DNA of 64,000 nucleotides from Archivesica marissinica (lineage: Eukaryota; Mollusca; Bivalvia; Venerida; Vesicomyidae), in contig CM026387.1 in assembly GCA_014843695.1 (NCBI GenBank), positions 80,531,128-80,595,127 on the forward strand. The letters are read 5' to 3'. Below are positions 27,106-38,500 of the stretch, piece by piece. The notes under the pieces are model-generated. The model had not been told where the DNA came from and ran no database searches. It saw nothing but the letters and a program-made list of their open reading frames with translations. Both the position numbers and the translations under genes were made by a program. Every line of letters begins with the position of its first letter. Position 1 is the first letter of the stretch.

Positions 27106-28220
27106 CGGGGATCATTGGCTCAACTATCTAATTGTTTGTCATGTAGTTGTCGGGGATCATTGTCATGTAGTTGTCGGGGATCATTGTAGTTGTCGGGGAT
27201 CATTGTCATGTAGTTGTCGCGGATCATTGTCATGTAGTTGCCGAGGATCATTGGCTCAACTATCTAATTGTTTGTCATGTAGTTGCCGGGGATCATTGTC
27301 ATGTAGTTGCCGGGGATCATTGTCATGTATTTGTCGGGGATCATTGGCTCAACTATCTAATTGTTTGTCATGTAGTTGCCGGGGATCATTGTCTCAACAA
27401 TCTAATTGTTTTTCATGAAGTTGTCGGGGATCATTGTCTCAACTATCTAATTGTTTGTCATGTAGTTGCCGGGGATCATTGGCTCAACTATCTAATTGTT
27501 TGTCATGTAGTTGCCGGGGATCATTGGCTCAACTATCTAATTGTTTGTCACGTAGTTGTCGGGGATCATTGTCTCAACTATCTAATTGTTTGTCATGTAG
27601 TTGCCGGGGATCATTGGCTCAACTATCTAATTGTTTGTCATGTAGTTGCCGGGGATCATTAGCTCAACTATCTAATTGTTTGTCATGTAGTTGTCGGGGA
27701 TCATTGTCATGTAGTTGTCGGGGATCATTGGCTCAACTATCTAATTGTTTGTCATGTAGTTGCCGTGGATCATTGGCTCAACTATATAATTGTTTGTCAT
27801 GTAGTTGTCGGGGATCATTGTCATGTAGTTGTCGGGGATCATTGTCATGTAGTTGTCGGGGATCATTGTCATGTAGTTGTCGTGGATCATTGGCTCAACT
27901 ATCTAATTGTTTGTCATGTAGTTGCCGGGGATCATTGGCTCAACTATCTAATTGTGTGTCATGTAGTTGTCGGGGATCATTGTCATGTAGTTGTCGGGGA
28001 TCATTGTCATGTAGTTGTCGGGGATCATTGTCATGTAGTTGTCGGGGATCATTGGCTCAACTATCTAATTGTTTGTCATGTAGTTGCCGGGGATCATTGT
28101 CTCAACTATCTAATTGTTTGTCATGTAGTTGCCGGGGATCATTGTCTCAACTATCTAATTGTTTGTCATGTAGTTGCCGGGGATCATTGGCTCAACTATA
28201 TAATTGTTTGTCATGTAGAT

Positions 28221-28510
28221 AGACGGATATGTAGTCCAGTGGTATCACGCTGGACTGGTAATCCAGGGATCGCAGGTTCGATCCCCCGTCTGACCCTAAC
28301 AAAATTAACAGTCTTTCAGATAGGACGTTAAACCGAGGTCTCGTGTCGGTTCTTTACATCGTGCACGTAAAAGAACCAGAGGAGACTCTCGAATGGTTCT
28401 CTGTCTGTATTATTGCACTATCCTCCACAAATCTAAAATTACTAATTTCTTCAGGAGGCGTCGCTCATATGGGCAACCGGTAGCGACGATAAATAAACGT
28501 AAAACGCACC
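28221..28510 (+). mobile_element. tRNA-derived SINE, copy 1 in the array
   Basis: The 290-bp element starts with a tRNA-like head. It has an A-box-like TAGTCCAGTGG at 28232-28242 and a B box GGTTCGATCCC at 28275-28285. The perfect 5-bp anticodon-type stem CTGGA/TCCAG encloses a loop with GGT, suggesting a threonine-tRNA-like origin. The body contains GGACGTTAAACCGAGGTCTC, ACGTAAAAGAACCAGAGGAG and TTGCACTATCCTCCA. The 3' end has GGCAACCGGTAGCGACGATA followed by AATAAACG. Such internal RNA polymerase III promoters drive SINE transcription, and LINE proteins copy the RNA. The T stem is poorly paired, so a working tRNA is unlikely. The family name is not known to me. Confidence 0.9.
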
Positions 28511-29728
28511 AATTATCATGTAGTTACCGGTGATCATTGACATGTAGTAACCGGGGATCATTGTCATGTAGGTACCGGGGATCATTGTCATGTAGTTGTC
28601 GGGGATCATTGGCTCAACTATCTAATTGTTTGTTAAGTAGTTGCCGGGGATCATTGGCTCAACTATCTAATTGTTTGTCATGTAGTTGCCGGGGATCATT
28701 GTCATGTAGTTGTCGGGGATCATTGGCTCAACTATCTAATTGTTTGTCATGTAGTTGCCGGGGATCATTGGCTCAACTATCTAATTGTTTGTCATGTAGT
28801 TGCCGGGGATCATTGGCTCAACTATCTAATTGTTTGTCATGTAGTTGTCGGGGATCATTGCTCAACATCTAATTGTTGTCATGTAGTTGCCGGGGATCAT
28901 TGGCTCAACTATCTAATTGTTTGTCATGTAGTTGCCGGGGATCATTGGCTCAACTATCTAATTGTTTGTCATGTAGTTGCCGGGGATCATTGGCTCAACT
29001 ATCTAATTGTTTGTCATGTAGTTGCCGGGGATCATTGTCATGTAGTTGTCGGGGATCATTGGCTCAACTATCTAATTGTTTGTCATGTAGTTGTCGGGGA
29101 TCATTGTCATGTAGTTGCCGGGGATCATTGGCTCAACTATCTAATTGTTTGTCATGTAGTTGCCGGGGATCATTGGCTCAACTATCTAATTGTTTGTCAT
29201 GTAGTTGCCGGGGATCATTGGCTCAACTATCTAATTGTTTGTCATGTAGTTGCCGGGGATCATTGTCATGTAGTTGTCGGGGATCATTGGCTCAACTATC
29301 TAATTGTTTGTCATGTAGTTGTCGGGGATCATTGGCTCAACTATCTAATTGTTTGTCATGTAGTTGTCGGGGATCATTGGCTCAACTATTAATTGTTTGT
29401 CATGTAGTTGTCGGGGATCATTGTCATGTAGTTGTCGGGGATCATTGTCATGTAGTTGCCGGGGATCATTGCTCAACTATCTAATTGTTGTCATGTAGTT
29501 GTCGGGGATCATTGTCATGTAGTTGTCGGGGATCATTGTCATGTAGTTGTCGGGGATCATTGGCTCAACTATCTAATTGTTTGTCATGTAGTTGCCGGGG
29601 ATCATTGTCTCAACTATCTAATTGTTTGTCATGTAGTTGCCGGGGATCATTGTCTCAACTATCTAATTGTTTGTCATGTAGTTGCCGGGGATCATTGGCT
29701 CAACTATCTAATTGTTTGTCATGTAGAT

Positions 29729-30018
29729 AGACGGATATGTAGTCCAGTGGTATCACGCTGGACTGGTAATCCAGGGATCGCAGGTTCGATCCCCCGTCTG
29801 ACCCTAACAAAATTAACAGTCTTTCAGATAGGACGTTAAACCGAGGTCTCGTGTCGGTTCTTTACATCGTGCACGTAAAAGAACCAGAGGAGACTCTCGA
29901 ATGGTTCTCTGTCTGTATTATTGCACTATCCTCCACAAATCTAAAATTACTAATTTCTTCAGGAGGCGTCGCTCATATGGGCAACCGGTAGCGACGATAA
30001 ATAAACGTAAAACGCACC
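29729..30018 (+). mobile_element. tRNA-derived SINE, copy 2 in the array
   Basis: I see no difference from copy 1 when reading the two side by side. The flanking satellite units also match, including the diverged units after it (TAGTTACCGG, TAGTAACCGG, TAGGTACCGG). The start lies 1,508 bases after that of copy 1. It was therefore copied together with the satellite rather than inserted independently. Confidence 0.9.
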
Positions 30019-32048
30019 AATTATCATGTAGTTACCGGTGATCATTGACATGTAGTAACCGGGGATCATTGTCATGTAGGTACCGGGGATCATTGTCATG
30101 TAGTTGTCGGGGATCATTGGCTCAACTATCTAATTGTTTGTTAAGTAGTTGCCGGGGATCATTGGCTCAACTATCTAATTGTTTGTCATGTAGTTGCCGG
30201 GGATCATTGTCATGTAGTTGTCGGGGATCATTGGCTCAACTATCTAATTGTTTGTCATGTAGTTGTCGGGGATCATTGGCTCAACTATCTAATTGTTTGT
30301 CATGTAGTTGCCGGGGATCATTGGCTCAACTATCTAATTGTTTGTCAAGTAGTTGCCGGGGATCATTGGCTCAACTATCTAATTGTTTGTCATGTAGTTG
30401 CCGGGGATCATTGTCATGTAGTTGTCGGGGATCATTGGCTCAACTATCTAATTGTTTGTCATGTAGTTGCCGGGGATCATTGGCTCAACTATCTAATTGT
30501 TTGTCATGTAGTTGCCGGGGATCATTGGCTCAACAATCTAATTGTTTGTCATGTAGTTGCCGGGGATCATTGGCTCAACTATCTAATTGTTTGTCATGTA
30601 GTTGTCGGGGATCATTGTCATGTAGTTGCCGGGGTTCATTGGCTCAACTATCTAATTGTTTGTCATGTAGTTGCCGGGGATCATTGGCTCAACTATCTAA
30701 TTATTTGTCATGTAGTTGTCGGGGATCATTGGCTCAACTATCTAATTGTTTGTCATGTAGTTGTCGGGGATCATTGTCATTTAGTTGTCGGGGATCATTG
30801 TCATGTAGTTGTCGGGGATCATTGTCATGTAATTGTCGGGGATCATTGTCATGTAGTTGTCGGGGATCATTGTCATGTAGTTGTCGGGGATCATTGTCAT
30901 GTAGTTGTCGGGGATCATTGTCATGTAGTTGCCGGGGATCATTGGCTCAACTATCTAATTGTTTGTCATGTAGTTGCCGGGGATCATTGTCATGTAGTTG
31001 CCGGGGATCATTGTCATGTAGTTGTCGGGGATCATTGGCTCAACTATCTAATTGTTTGTCATGTAGTTGCCGGGGATCATTGTCTCAACAATCTAATTGT
31101 TTGTCATGTAGTTGTCGGGGATCATTGTCTCAACTATCTAATTGTTTATCATGTAGTTGCCGGGGATCATTGGCTCAACTATCTAATTGTTTGTCATGTA
31201 GTTGCCGGGGATCATTGGCTCAACTATCTAATTGTTTGTCACGTAGTTGTCGGGGATCATTGTCTCAACTATCTAATTGTTTGTCATGTAGTTGCCGGGG
31301 ATCATTGGCTCAACTATCTAATTGTTTGTCATGTAGTTGCCGCGGATCATTGTCATGTAGTTGCCGGGGATCATTGGCTCAACTATCTAATTGTTTGTCA
31401 TGTAGTTGCCGGGGATCGTTGTCATGTAGTTGTCGGGGATCATTGGCTCAACTATCTAATTGTGTGTCATGTAGTTTCCGGGGATCATTGGCTCAACTAT
31501 CTAATTGTTTGTCATGTAGTTGCCGGGGATCATTAGCTCAACTATCTAATTGTTTGTCATGTAGTTGTCGGGGATCATTGTCATGTAGTTGTCGGGGATC
31601 ATTGGCTCAACTATCTAATTGTTTGTCATGTAGTTGCCGTGGATCATTGGCTCAACTATATAATTGTTTGTCATGTAGTTGTCGGGGATCATTGTCATGT
31701 AGTTGTCGGGGATCATTGTCATGTAGTTGTCGGGGATCATTGTCATGTAGTTGTCGTGGATCATTGGCTCAACTATCTAATTGTTTGTCATGTAGTTGCC
31801 GGGGATCATTGGCTCAACTATCTAATTGTGTGTCATGTAGTTGTCGGGGATCATTGTCATGTAGTTGTCGGGGATCATTGTCATGTAGTTGTCGGGGATA
31901 TTGTCATGTAGTTGTCGGGGATCATTGTCTCAACTATCTAATTGTTTGTCATGTAGTTGCCGGGGATCATTGTCTCAACTATCTAATTGTTTGTCATGTA
32001 GTTGCCGGGGATCATTGGCTCAACTATATAATTGTTTGTCATGTAGAT

Positions 32049-32338
32049 AGACGGATATGTAGTCCAGTGGTATCACGCTGGACTGGTAATCCAGGGATCG
32101 CAGGTTCGATCCCCCGTCTGACCCTAACAAAATTAACAGTCTTTCAGATAGGACGTTAAACCGAGGTCTCGTGTCGGTTCTTTACACCGTGCACGTAAAA
32201 GAACCAGAGGAGACTCTCGAATGGTTCTCTGTCTGTATTATTGCACTATCCTCCACTAATCTAAAATTACTAATCTCTTCAGGAGGCGTCGCTCATATGG
32301 GCAACCGGTAGCGACGATAAATAAACGTAAAACGCACC
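32049..32338 (+). mobile_element. tRNA-derived SINE, copy 3 at the array edge
   Basis: The length is the same as copies 1 and 2, with a few substitutions (for example CACCGTGCAC for CATCGTGCAC near 32186, and ACTAATC for ACAAATC near 32255). The left flank matches the left flank of copy 1. The right flank has only a few degraded satellite units and then unrelated sequence, so this copy marks the end of the array. Confidence 0.9.
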
Positions 32339-32521
32339 AATTATCATGTAGTTACCGGTGATCATTGTCATGTAGTTACCGGGGATCATTGTCATGTAGG
32401 TACCGGGGATCATTGTCATGTAGGTGCCGGGGATCATGTAGTTGCCGTGGATCATTGTCATGTAGTTGCAGGGATTATGTCTGGGCACACTTGTACACAA
32501 AGTGTATCGTACTGCTTGAAC

Positions 32522-32948
32522 CTACAGCAGATATGGCGCACACAGAACTATGGCATGAGAAACCTACAGCAGATATGGCGCACACAGAACTGTGGCATGA
32601 GAAACATACAGCAGATATGGCACACACATAACTATGGCATGAGAAACATACAGCAGATATGGCACACACAGAACTATGGCATGAGAAACCTACAGCAGAT
32701 ATGGCACACACAGAACTATGGCATGAGAAATCTACAGCAGATATGGCACACACAGAACTATGGCATGAGAAACCTACAGCAGATATGACACACACATAAC
32801 TATGGCATGAGAAACCTACAGCAGATATGGCACACACAGAACTATGGCATGAGAAACCTACAGCAGATATGACACACACATAACTATGGCATGAGAAACC
32901 TACAGCAGATATGGCACACACAGAACTATGGCATGAGAAACCTACAGC
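32522..32948. repeat. Second 42-bp minisatellite, about 10 units
   Basis: Each unit holds ACAGCAGATATGGCACACAC, then AGAACTATGGCATGAGAAAC and CT. It is unrelated to the 42-bp satellite at 4077-9188. Variants are GGCGCACA, GACACACA and CATAACTATGG. Open frames on both strands follow from the 14-codon period and are not genes. Confidence 0.95.
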
Positions 32949-32973
32949 GCGTGCGTGCGTGCGTGAGTGTGTG
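32948..32973. repeat. GCGT/GTGT simple repeat
   Basis: A short GTGC/GTGT microsatellite joins the minisatellite to the tail of a minus-strand SINE. Seen from the minus strand it is a CA-rich tail continuing the SINE 3' end (compare AAACACACACACA at 57996-58008). Confidence 0.8.
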
Positions 32974-33170
32974 TTTTACGTTTATTTATCGTCGTTACCG
33001 ATTGCCCATTTGAGCGACGCCTCCTGCAGAGATCAGTCATTTTAGATGTTTGGTCGAGATAGTGCAATGATACAGACAGAGACCTATTCCAGAGTCTCCT
33101 CTGGTTCGTTAACGTGCAGCGACACGAGACCTCGGTTTAAAGTCCCATCTGAAAAACTGTTAATTTTACC
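32972..33170 (-). mobile_element. SINE of the same family, minus strand, lacking the tRNA head
   Basis: Read on the minus strand it has the block ending GGTCTCGTGTCG, the AGAACCAGAGGAGACTC-like block, TTGCACTATC and the AATAAACGTAAAACACAC tail. Similarity stops near 33170, within the AACAGTTTTTCAGAT region, so the promoter head is missing. It faces SINE copy 3 across the minisatellite. Confidence 0.85.
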
Positions 33171-33756
33171 GGCTGTTCTAGGTTATACAGACAAGTCAAT
33201 ACTCATCCACTCGTTCAATATTGCATTTTTGGCGCGTTTGGTTTTAAATTCTCATTTTATGTGACAATCTACAGGCCCGGGTCATATGCGTGTATATATA
33301 GAATATATATTTGTATATGTTGTATAATTGTTTGAAATAAACTATGTATAAACTGAACATTTGAAATGTTAGTTTACATCCCCAACTACAATGGCACATG
33401 GGCCCTATTGCATGCTGGCGTTCATAAAAAACAACATGCAAACATGTGTTTTGTTGCGCTATTAATATTAGTGTATACATGAAGTGTGTATAGACAATTG
33501 CATTGTTCAGAATTGTCGTATAATGAGTGTGTTACAACTGTAGGCCCATAGGAACACTAGGACACACCGAGGCAGTTGCCTCGGTTAAAATTTCCAAAGC
33601 AAACAAAACAAAGTAAAAATTCAATAAATAAAATGTAAAAATGCAAACAATACCCTTTTGCTGCATAACATTTTGTTGACTGCTAGAGAGCTGAAAGATC
33701 CGTACGTGTACATACATGTAATTATCCGTCTAAACTCATTAAATAAATAAAGCAGA
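33171..33756. other. Unique AT-rich DNA, no gene seen
   Basis: No coding or RNA gene is supported. The one structure I see is the 20-base dyad ACCGAGGCAGTTGCCTCGGT at 33566-33585, with nine-base perfect arms and a two-base centre. A partly similar CTCGGTTGAAATTTGCC lies near 34109, suggesting remnants of one repeat on both sides of the next element. Confidence 0.6.
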
Positions 33757-34058
33757 AACTCGCTTCTATACTAGAGGACATAGAAAACGCACACCTACAT
33801 TATATACTAGAGGACATAGAAAACGCACACTTCGGATAAGTGTGTTTTACATGAAAAACAATAACTATATAAATACATAGTTTTAAACAATTGGAATATT
33901 TTTAGTTGTTCAATTTGTGTTTTGTAATAAAGATGTCATATATCTTTGATGGAATCCTTCGTATTTCGTTTTCATGCAATAATAATCATATACTGTAGGC
34001 GTGCGTTTTCTGTCCTCTAGTATATAATGTAGGTGTACGTTTTCTGTCCTCTAGTATA
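33757..34058. mobile_element. Foldback/MITE-like element with duplicated inverted ends
   Basis: The left arm (33757-33836) holds two tandem copies of a block with CTAGAGGACATAGAAAACGC and ACACCTACATTATATA. The right arm (about 33996-34058) is the inverse of this, again with two copies (GCGTTTTCTGTCCTCTAGTA). About 160 AT-rich bases without coding potential lie between. The outer sequence reads TATACTAG...CTAGTATA, compatible with a TA target duplication. A non-autonomous DNA transposon is the simplest reading. Superfamily is unknown. Confidence 0.7.
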
Positions 34059-35063
34059 TATATCCCAACACTATTAAGGGGGAACATGCCCCCGGGCCCC
34101 CTAGATTTCCTCGGTTGAAATTTGCCACTGGCTACGATACTGAACTGTAACCTACACCTGAATTACAGACTTGTTAAATGTTTTAAATCTTACGTTTTGC
34201 TCATATCGACAACAATACTAGTACTAGCCAATAGGCACATAAACACAGGACCGACCAAAAAGCCAGAACGCGTAAATTGTTTAGCCTAAATTCACGGCTG
34301 TCAAGTCCTTGTGTCCGCATTCAAAAATCTCCTGTAATTCCACATTCATAAAATTCTCATTTGCATATAAACCACGAGCGTGTTTGCATTCAGCGAGTCA
34401 ATATGAAATAGATTCATTACGACTCGCTGGCCATTCCTCATTTTGAAGTCAGATATATGAAATTGACAGCGACTAGCAGCAGAAACATGTCGCAAACGTC
34501 ACTGCAATGTTTAATGACAGATTTGCTGCCAAGTCATGTGTATGTCCCTGAATATGCGAATTGTGCGAGACACTTCCGTTTGTTGTTTTTGTTATGACAT
34601 TAACAGTGTACATATATAATCCAGACAGAACGAAGCCATTAAGTCAGAATAGATGAAAAGAACATCAACATTTTATCGGCGGCCACCATCATCACACTAT
34701 CTGAATAGAAATGCAGACCTAAGATTAATTGTTTTAAAATATCCTGAAAACAGATTGAGAAAGCGACTCATCTTCTTGTTCTAACATATTCCTACGCGTC
34801 CAGCTGTTGCCGTTACGAGTGTGCCCTTAGACAAGGCACTTAAAGTTCACATTGTCTATTCTCTCTCCCTCGTGGCGATGGATTCCATAAGGAATGAGGT
34901 CTCAAAAGCGATTTAACTAATGTAAGAACTTGGCAATCGAACTACATTATATTTGTATAAACTAAACATTGCAGGATTTTTGTGGTGGGCTCCAGATGGA
35001 TACCGACCAACCTTATTTCACTCACTTTTTATTACTTCATAAACGGTGCATACACAGAGAGTT
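34059..35063. other. Unique DNA with weak repeat remnants, no gene seen
   Basis: Near 34079-34105 there is a G-run/C-run hairpin (GGGGGAACATGCCCCC). Around 34822-34860 the phrase CCCTTAGACAAGGCACTTAA is reminiscent of tRNA-SINE bodies in other marine invertebrates, but it is too short to classify. No open frame with recognisable protein similarity is seen. Confidence 0.5.
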
Positions 35064-35272
35064 AACCAGGGATCGCAGGTTCGATTCCCCGTCTGACCCT
35101 AATAACATTAAGTATTTCAGATGGGACGTTAAACCGAGGTCTCGTGTCGGAGACTCTGGAATGGGTCTCTGTCTATATTATTGCACTATCCTCCAAACAT
35201 CTAAAATGACTAATCTCTTCAGGCTAATATGGGCAACCGGTAGTGACGATAAATAAATGTAAATCACACACA
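35064..35272 (+). mobile_element. SINE of the same family, 5'-truncated
   Basis: It begins in the tRNA-like head just before GGATCGCAGGTTCGATTCCC, so the B box is kept and the A box lost. The GGGACGTTAAACCGAGGTCT block and the GGGCAACCGGTAGTGACGAT tail follow. The AAAAGAACC segment and the AGGAGGCGTCGC segment are deleted. It is a decayed copy. Confidence 0.88.
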
Positions 35273-35366
35273 GTTAACAACAGGTCGAGAGTGTCTAATC
35301 AACATAGACTATGGCGATCAATTAAACAAAATGTCACTTGATGAGTCGATGTCCTATTCATAGATT

Positions 35367-35513
35367 AGCCATATAAGTAAGAAGGTTTAGAAATATTGAA
35401 AGAAACCAACGTTTATGTACTAAATGTAATATGCGAGTTAATGAATCCGAATATTACTCTTTATTTGTGTTTGTCCTAAGATCGCTTTACGTAAAACGAT
35501 ATTATTATGCATG
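35367..35513 (+). pseudogene. C-terminal fragment of a LINE reverse-transcriptase ORF
   Basis: Translation from about 35381 gives RNIERNQRLCTKCN, then VNESEYYSLFVFVLRSLY and VKRYYY. This matches the pattern at the C-terminus of many LINE ORF2 proteins (arginine-rich lead, R-[IL]-C-x2-C, an E-x-E/Y-Y/H block, then L-R-x2-Y). An in-frame stop (TAA) lies at about 35374, and no RT domain is present upstream. The frame continues into the first 29-bp satellite unit at 35517, where it reads FYDVVMIKE before a stop. It is a relic, not a working gene. The class (CR1-, Rex- or L2-like) is not resolved. Confidence 0.55.
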
Positions 35514-35516
35514 CGC

Positions 35517-38500
35517 CTTCTATGATGTAGTGATGATCAAAGAAACTTCTATGATGTAGTGTGGATCAAAGAGACTTCTATGATGTAGTGTGGATCAAAG
35601 AGACTTCTATGATGTAGTGTGGATCAAAGAGACTTCTATGCTGTAGTGTGGATCAAAGAGACTTCTATGATGTAGTGCGGAGAAACGAGACTTCTATGAT
35701 GTAGTGTGGAGAAGCGAGACTTCTATGATGTAGTGTGGATCAAAGAGACTTCTATGATGTAGTGTGGATCAAAGAGACTTCTATGATGTAGTGCGGAGAA
35801 GCGAGACTTCTATGATGTAGTGTGGATCAAAGAGACTTCTATGATGTAGTGTGGAGAAGGAGACTTCTATGATGTAGTGTGGATCAAAGAGACTTCTATG
35901 ATGTAGTGTGGATCAAAGAGACTTCTATGATGTAGTGTGGATCAAAGAGACTTCTATGATGTAGTGTGGAGAAACGAGACTTCTATGATGTAGTGTGGAT
36001 CAAAGAGACTTCTATGATGTAGTGTGGATCAAAGAGACTTCTATGATGTAGTGTGGATCAAAGAGACTTCTATGATGTAGTGCGGAGAAGCGAGACTTCT
36101 ATGGTGAAGTGTGGATCAAAGAGACTTCTATGATGTAGTGCGGAGAAGCGAGACTTCTATGATGTAGTGTGGATCAAAGAGACTTCTATGATGTAGTGTG
36201 GAGAAGCGAGACTTCTATGATGTAGTGTGGATCAAAGAGACTTCTATGATGTAGTGTGGATCAAAGAGACTTCTATGATGTAGTGCGGAGAAGCGAGACT
36301 TCTATGATGTAGTGTGGATCAAAGAGACTTCTATGATGTAGTGTGGAGAAGCGAGACTTCTATGATGTAGTGTGGATCAAAGAGACTTCTATGATGTAGT
36401 GTGGATCAAAGAGACTTCTATGATGTAGTGTGGATCAAAGAGACTTCTATGATGTAGTGTGGATCAAAGAGACTTCTATGATGTAGTGTGGATCAAAGAG
36501 ACTTCTATGATGTAGTGTGGATCAAAGAGACTTCTATGATGTAGTGTGGATCAAAGAGACTTCTATGATGTAGTGCGGAGAAGCGAGACTTCTATGATGT
36601 AGTGTGGATCAAAGAGACTTCTATGATGTAGTGTGGAGAAGCGAGACTTCTATGATGTAGTGTGGATCAAAGAGACTTCTATGATGTAGTGTGGATCAAA
36701 GAGACTTCTATGATGTAGTGCGGAGAAGCGAGACTTCTATGATGTAGTGTGGATCAAAGAGACTTCTATGATGTAGTGTGGAGAAGCGAGACTTCTATGA
36801 TGTAGTGTGGATCAAAGAGACTTCTATGATGTAGTGTGGATCAAAGAGACTTCTATGATGTAGTGTGGATCAAAGAGATTTCTAATATGTAGTGCGGAGA
36901 GGCGAGACTTCTATGATGTAGTGTGGATCAAAGAGACTTCTATGATGTAGTGTGGAGAAACGAGACTTCTATGATGTAGTGTGGATCAAAGAGACTTCTA
37001 TGATGTAGTGTGGATCAAAGAGACTTCTATGATGTAGTGGGATCAAAGAGACTTCTATGATGTAGTGTGGATCAAAGAGACTTCTATGATGTAGTGTGGA
37101 TCAAAGAGACTTCTATGATGTAGTGCGGAGAAACGAGACTTCTATGATGTAGTGTGGATCAAAGAGACTTCTATGATGTAGTGTGGATCAAAGAGACTTC
37201 TATGATGTAGTGTGGATTAAAGAGACTTCTATGATATAGTGTGGATCAAAGAGACTTCTATGATGTAGTGTGGATCAAAGAGACTTCTATGATGTAGTGT
37301 GGATCAAAGAGACTTCTATGATGTAGTGTGGATCAAAGAGACTTCTATGATGTAGTGCGGAGAAACGAGACTTCTATGATGTAGTGTGGATCAAAGAGAC
37401 TTCTATGATGTAGTGCGGAGAAACGAGACTTCTATGATGTAGTGTGGATCAAAGAGACTTCTATGATGTAGTGCGGAGAAACGAGACTTCTATGATGTAG
37501 TGTGGATCAAAGAGACTTCTATGATGTAGTGTGGAGAAACGAGACTTCTATGATGTAGTGTGGATCAAAGAGACTTCTATGATGTAGTGTGGATCAAAGA
37601 GACTTCTATGATGTAGTGCGGAGAAACGAGACTTCTATGATGTAGTGTGGATCAAAGAGACTTCTATGATGTAGTGCGGATCAAAGAGACTTCTATGATG
37701 TAGTGTGGATCAAAGAGACTTCTATGATGTAGTGTGGATCAAAGAGACTTCTATGATGTAGTGTGGATCAAAGAGACTTCTATGATGTAGTGTGGATCAA
37801 AGAGACTTATATGCTGTAGTGCGGAGAAACGAGACTTCTATGATGTAGTGTGGATCAAAGAGACTTCTATGATGTAGTGTGGATCAAAGAGACTTCTATG
37901 ATGTAGTGCGGAGAAACGAGACTTCTATGATGTAGTGTGGATCAAAGAGACTTCTATGATGTAGTGTGGATCAAAGAGACTTCTATGATGTAGTGTGGAT
38001 CAAAGAGACTTATATGATGTAGTGCGGAGAAACGAGACTTCTATGATGTAGTGTGGATCAAAGAGACTTCTATGATGTAGTGCGGAGAAACGAGACTTCT
38101 ATGATGTAGTGCGGAGAAACGAGACTTCTATGATGTAGTGCGGAGAAACGAGACTTCTATGATGTAGTGCGGAGAAACGAGACTTCTATGATGTAGTGTG
38201 GATCAAAGAGACTTCTATGATGTAGTGCGGAGAAGCGAGACTTCTATGATGTAGTGTGGATCAAAGAGACTTCTATGATGTAGTGCGGAGAAACGAGACT
38301 TCTATGATGTAGTGTGGATCAAAGAGACTTCTATGATGTAGTGTGGATCAAAGAGACTTCTATGATGTAGTGCGGAGAAACGAGACTTCTATGATGTAGT
38401 GTGGATCAAAGAGACTTCTATGATGTAGTGTGGATCAAAGAGACTTCTATGATGTAGTGTGGATCAAAGAGACTTCTATGATGTAGTGTGGATCAAAGAG

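Larger units (their letters stand above)
27106..32475. repeat. 24/45-bp composite satellite with embedded SINEs
   Basis: The basic 24-base unit is TCATGTAGTTGTCGGGG plus ATCATTG. A 21-base module, GCTCAACTATCTAATTGTTT plus G, is present or absent after each unit, giving 45-base and 24-base units in irregular order. Variants are GTTGCC/GTTGTC and GGCTC/GTCTC. Three copies of one SINE interrupt the array (28221, 29729, 32049). Units near each SINE's 3' side are diverged (TAGTTACCGG, TAGTAACCGG, TAGGTACCGG). All periods are multiples of three, so Ser/Cys-rich or Val/His-rich open frames appear; they are not genes. The last degraded units end near 32475. Confidence 0.96.

Noticed and set aside
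28221..28293. Functional tRNA-Thr gene (and copies at 29729 and 32049)
   Set aside because: A and B boxes and an anticodon stem are present, but the T stem is mispaired and the head continues into a conserved 290-bp SINE body in every copy.
27171..32159. Ser/Cys-rich or Val/His-rich proteins over the 24/45-bp array
   Set aside because: Periods 24 and 45 are multiples of three; frames run through SINE copies and have no start context or domain.
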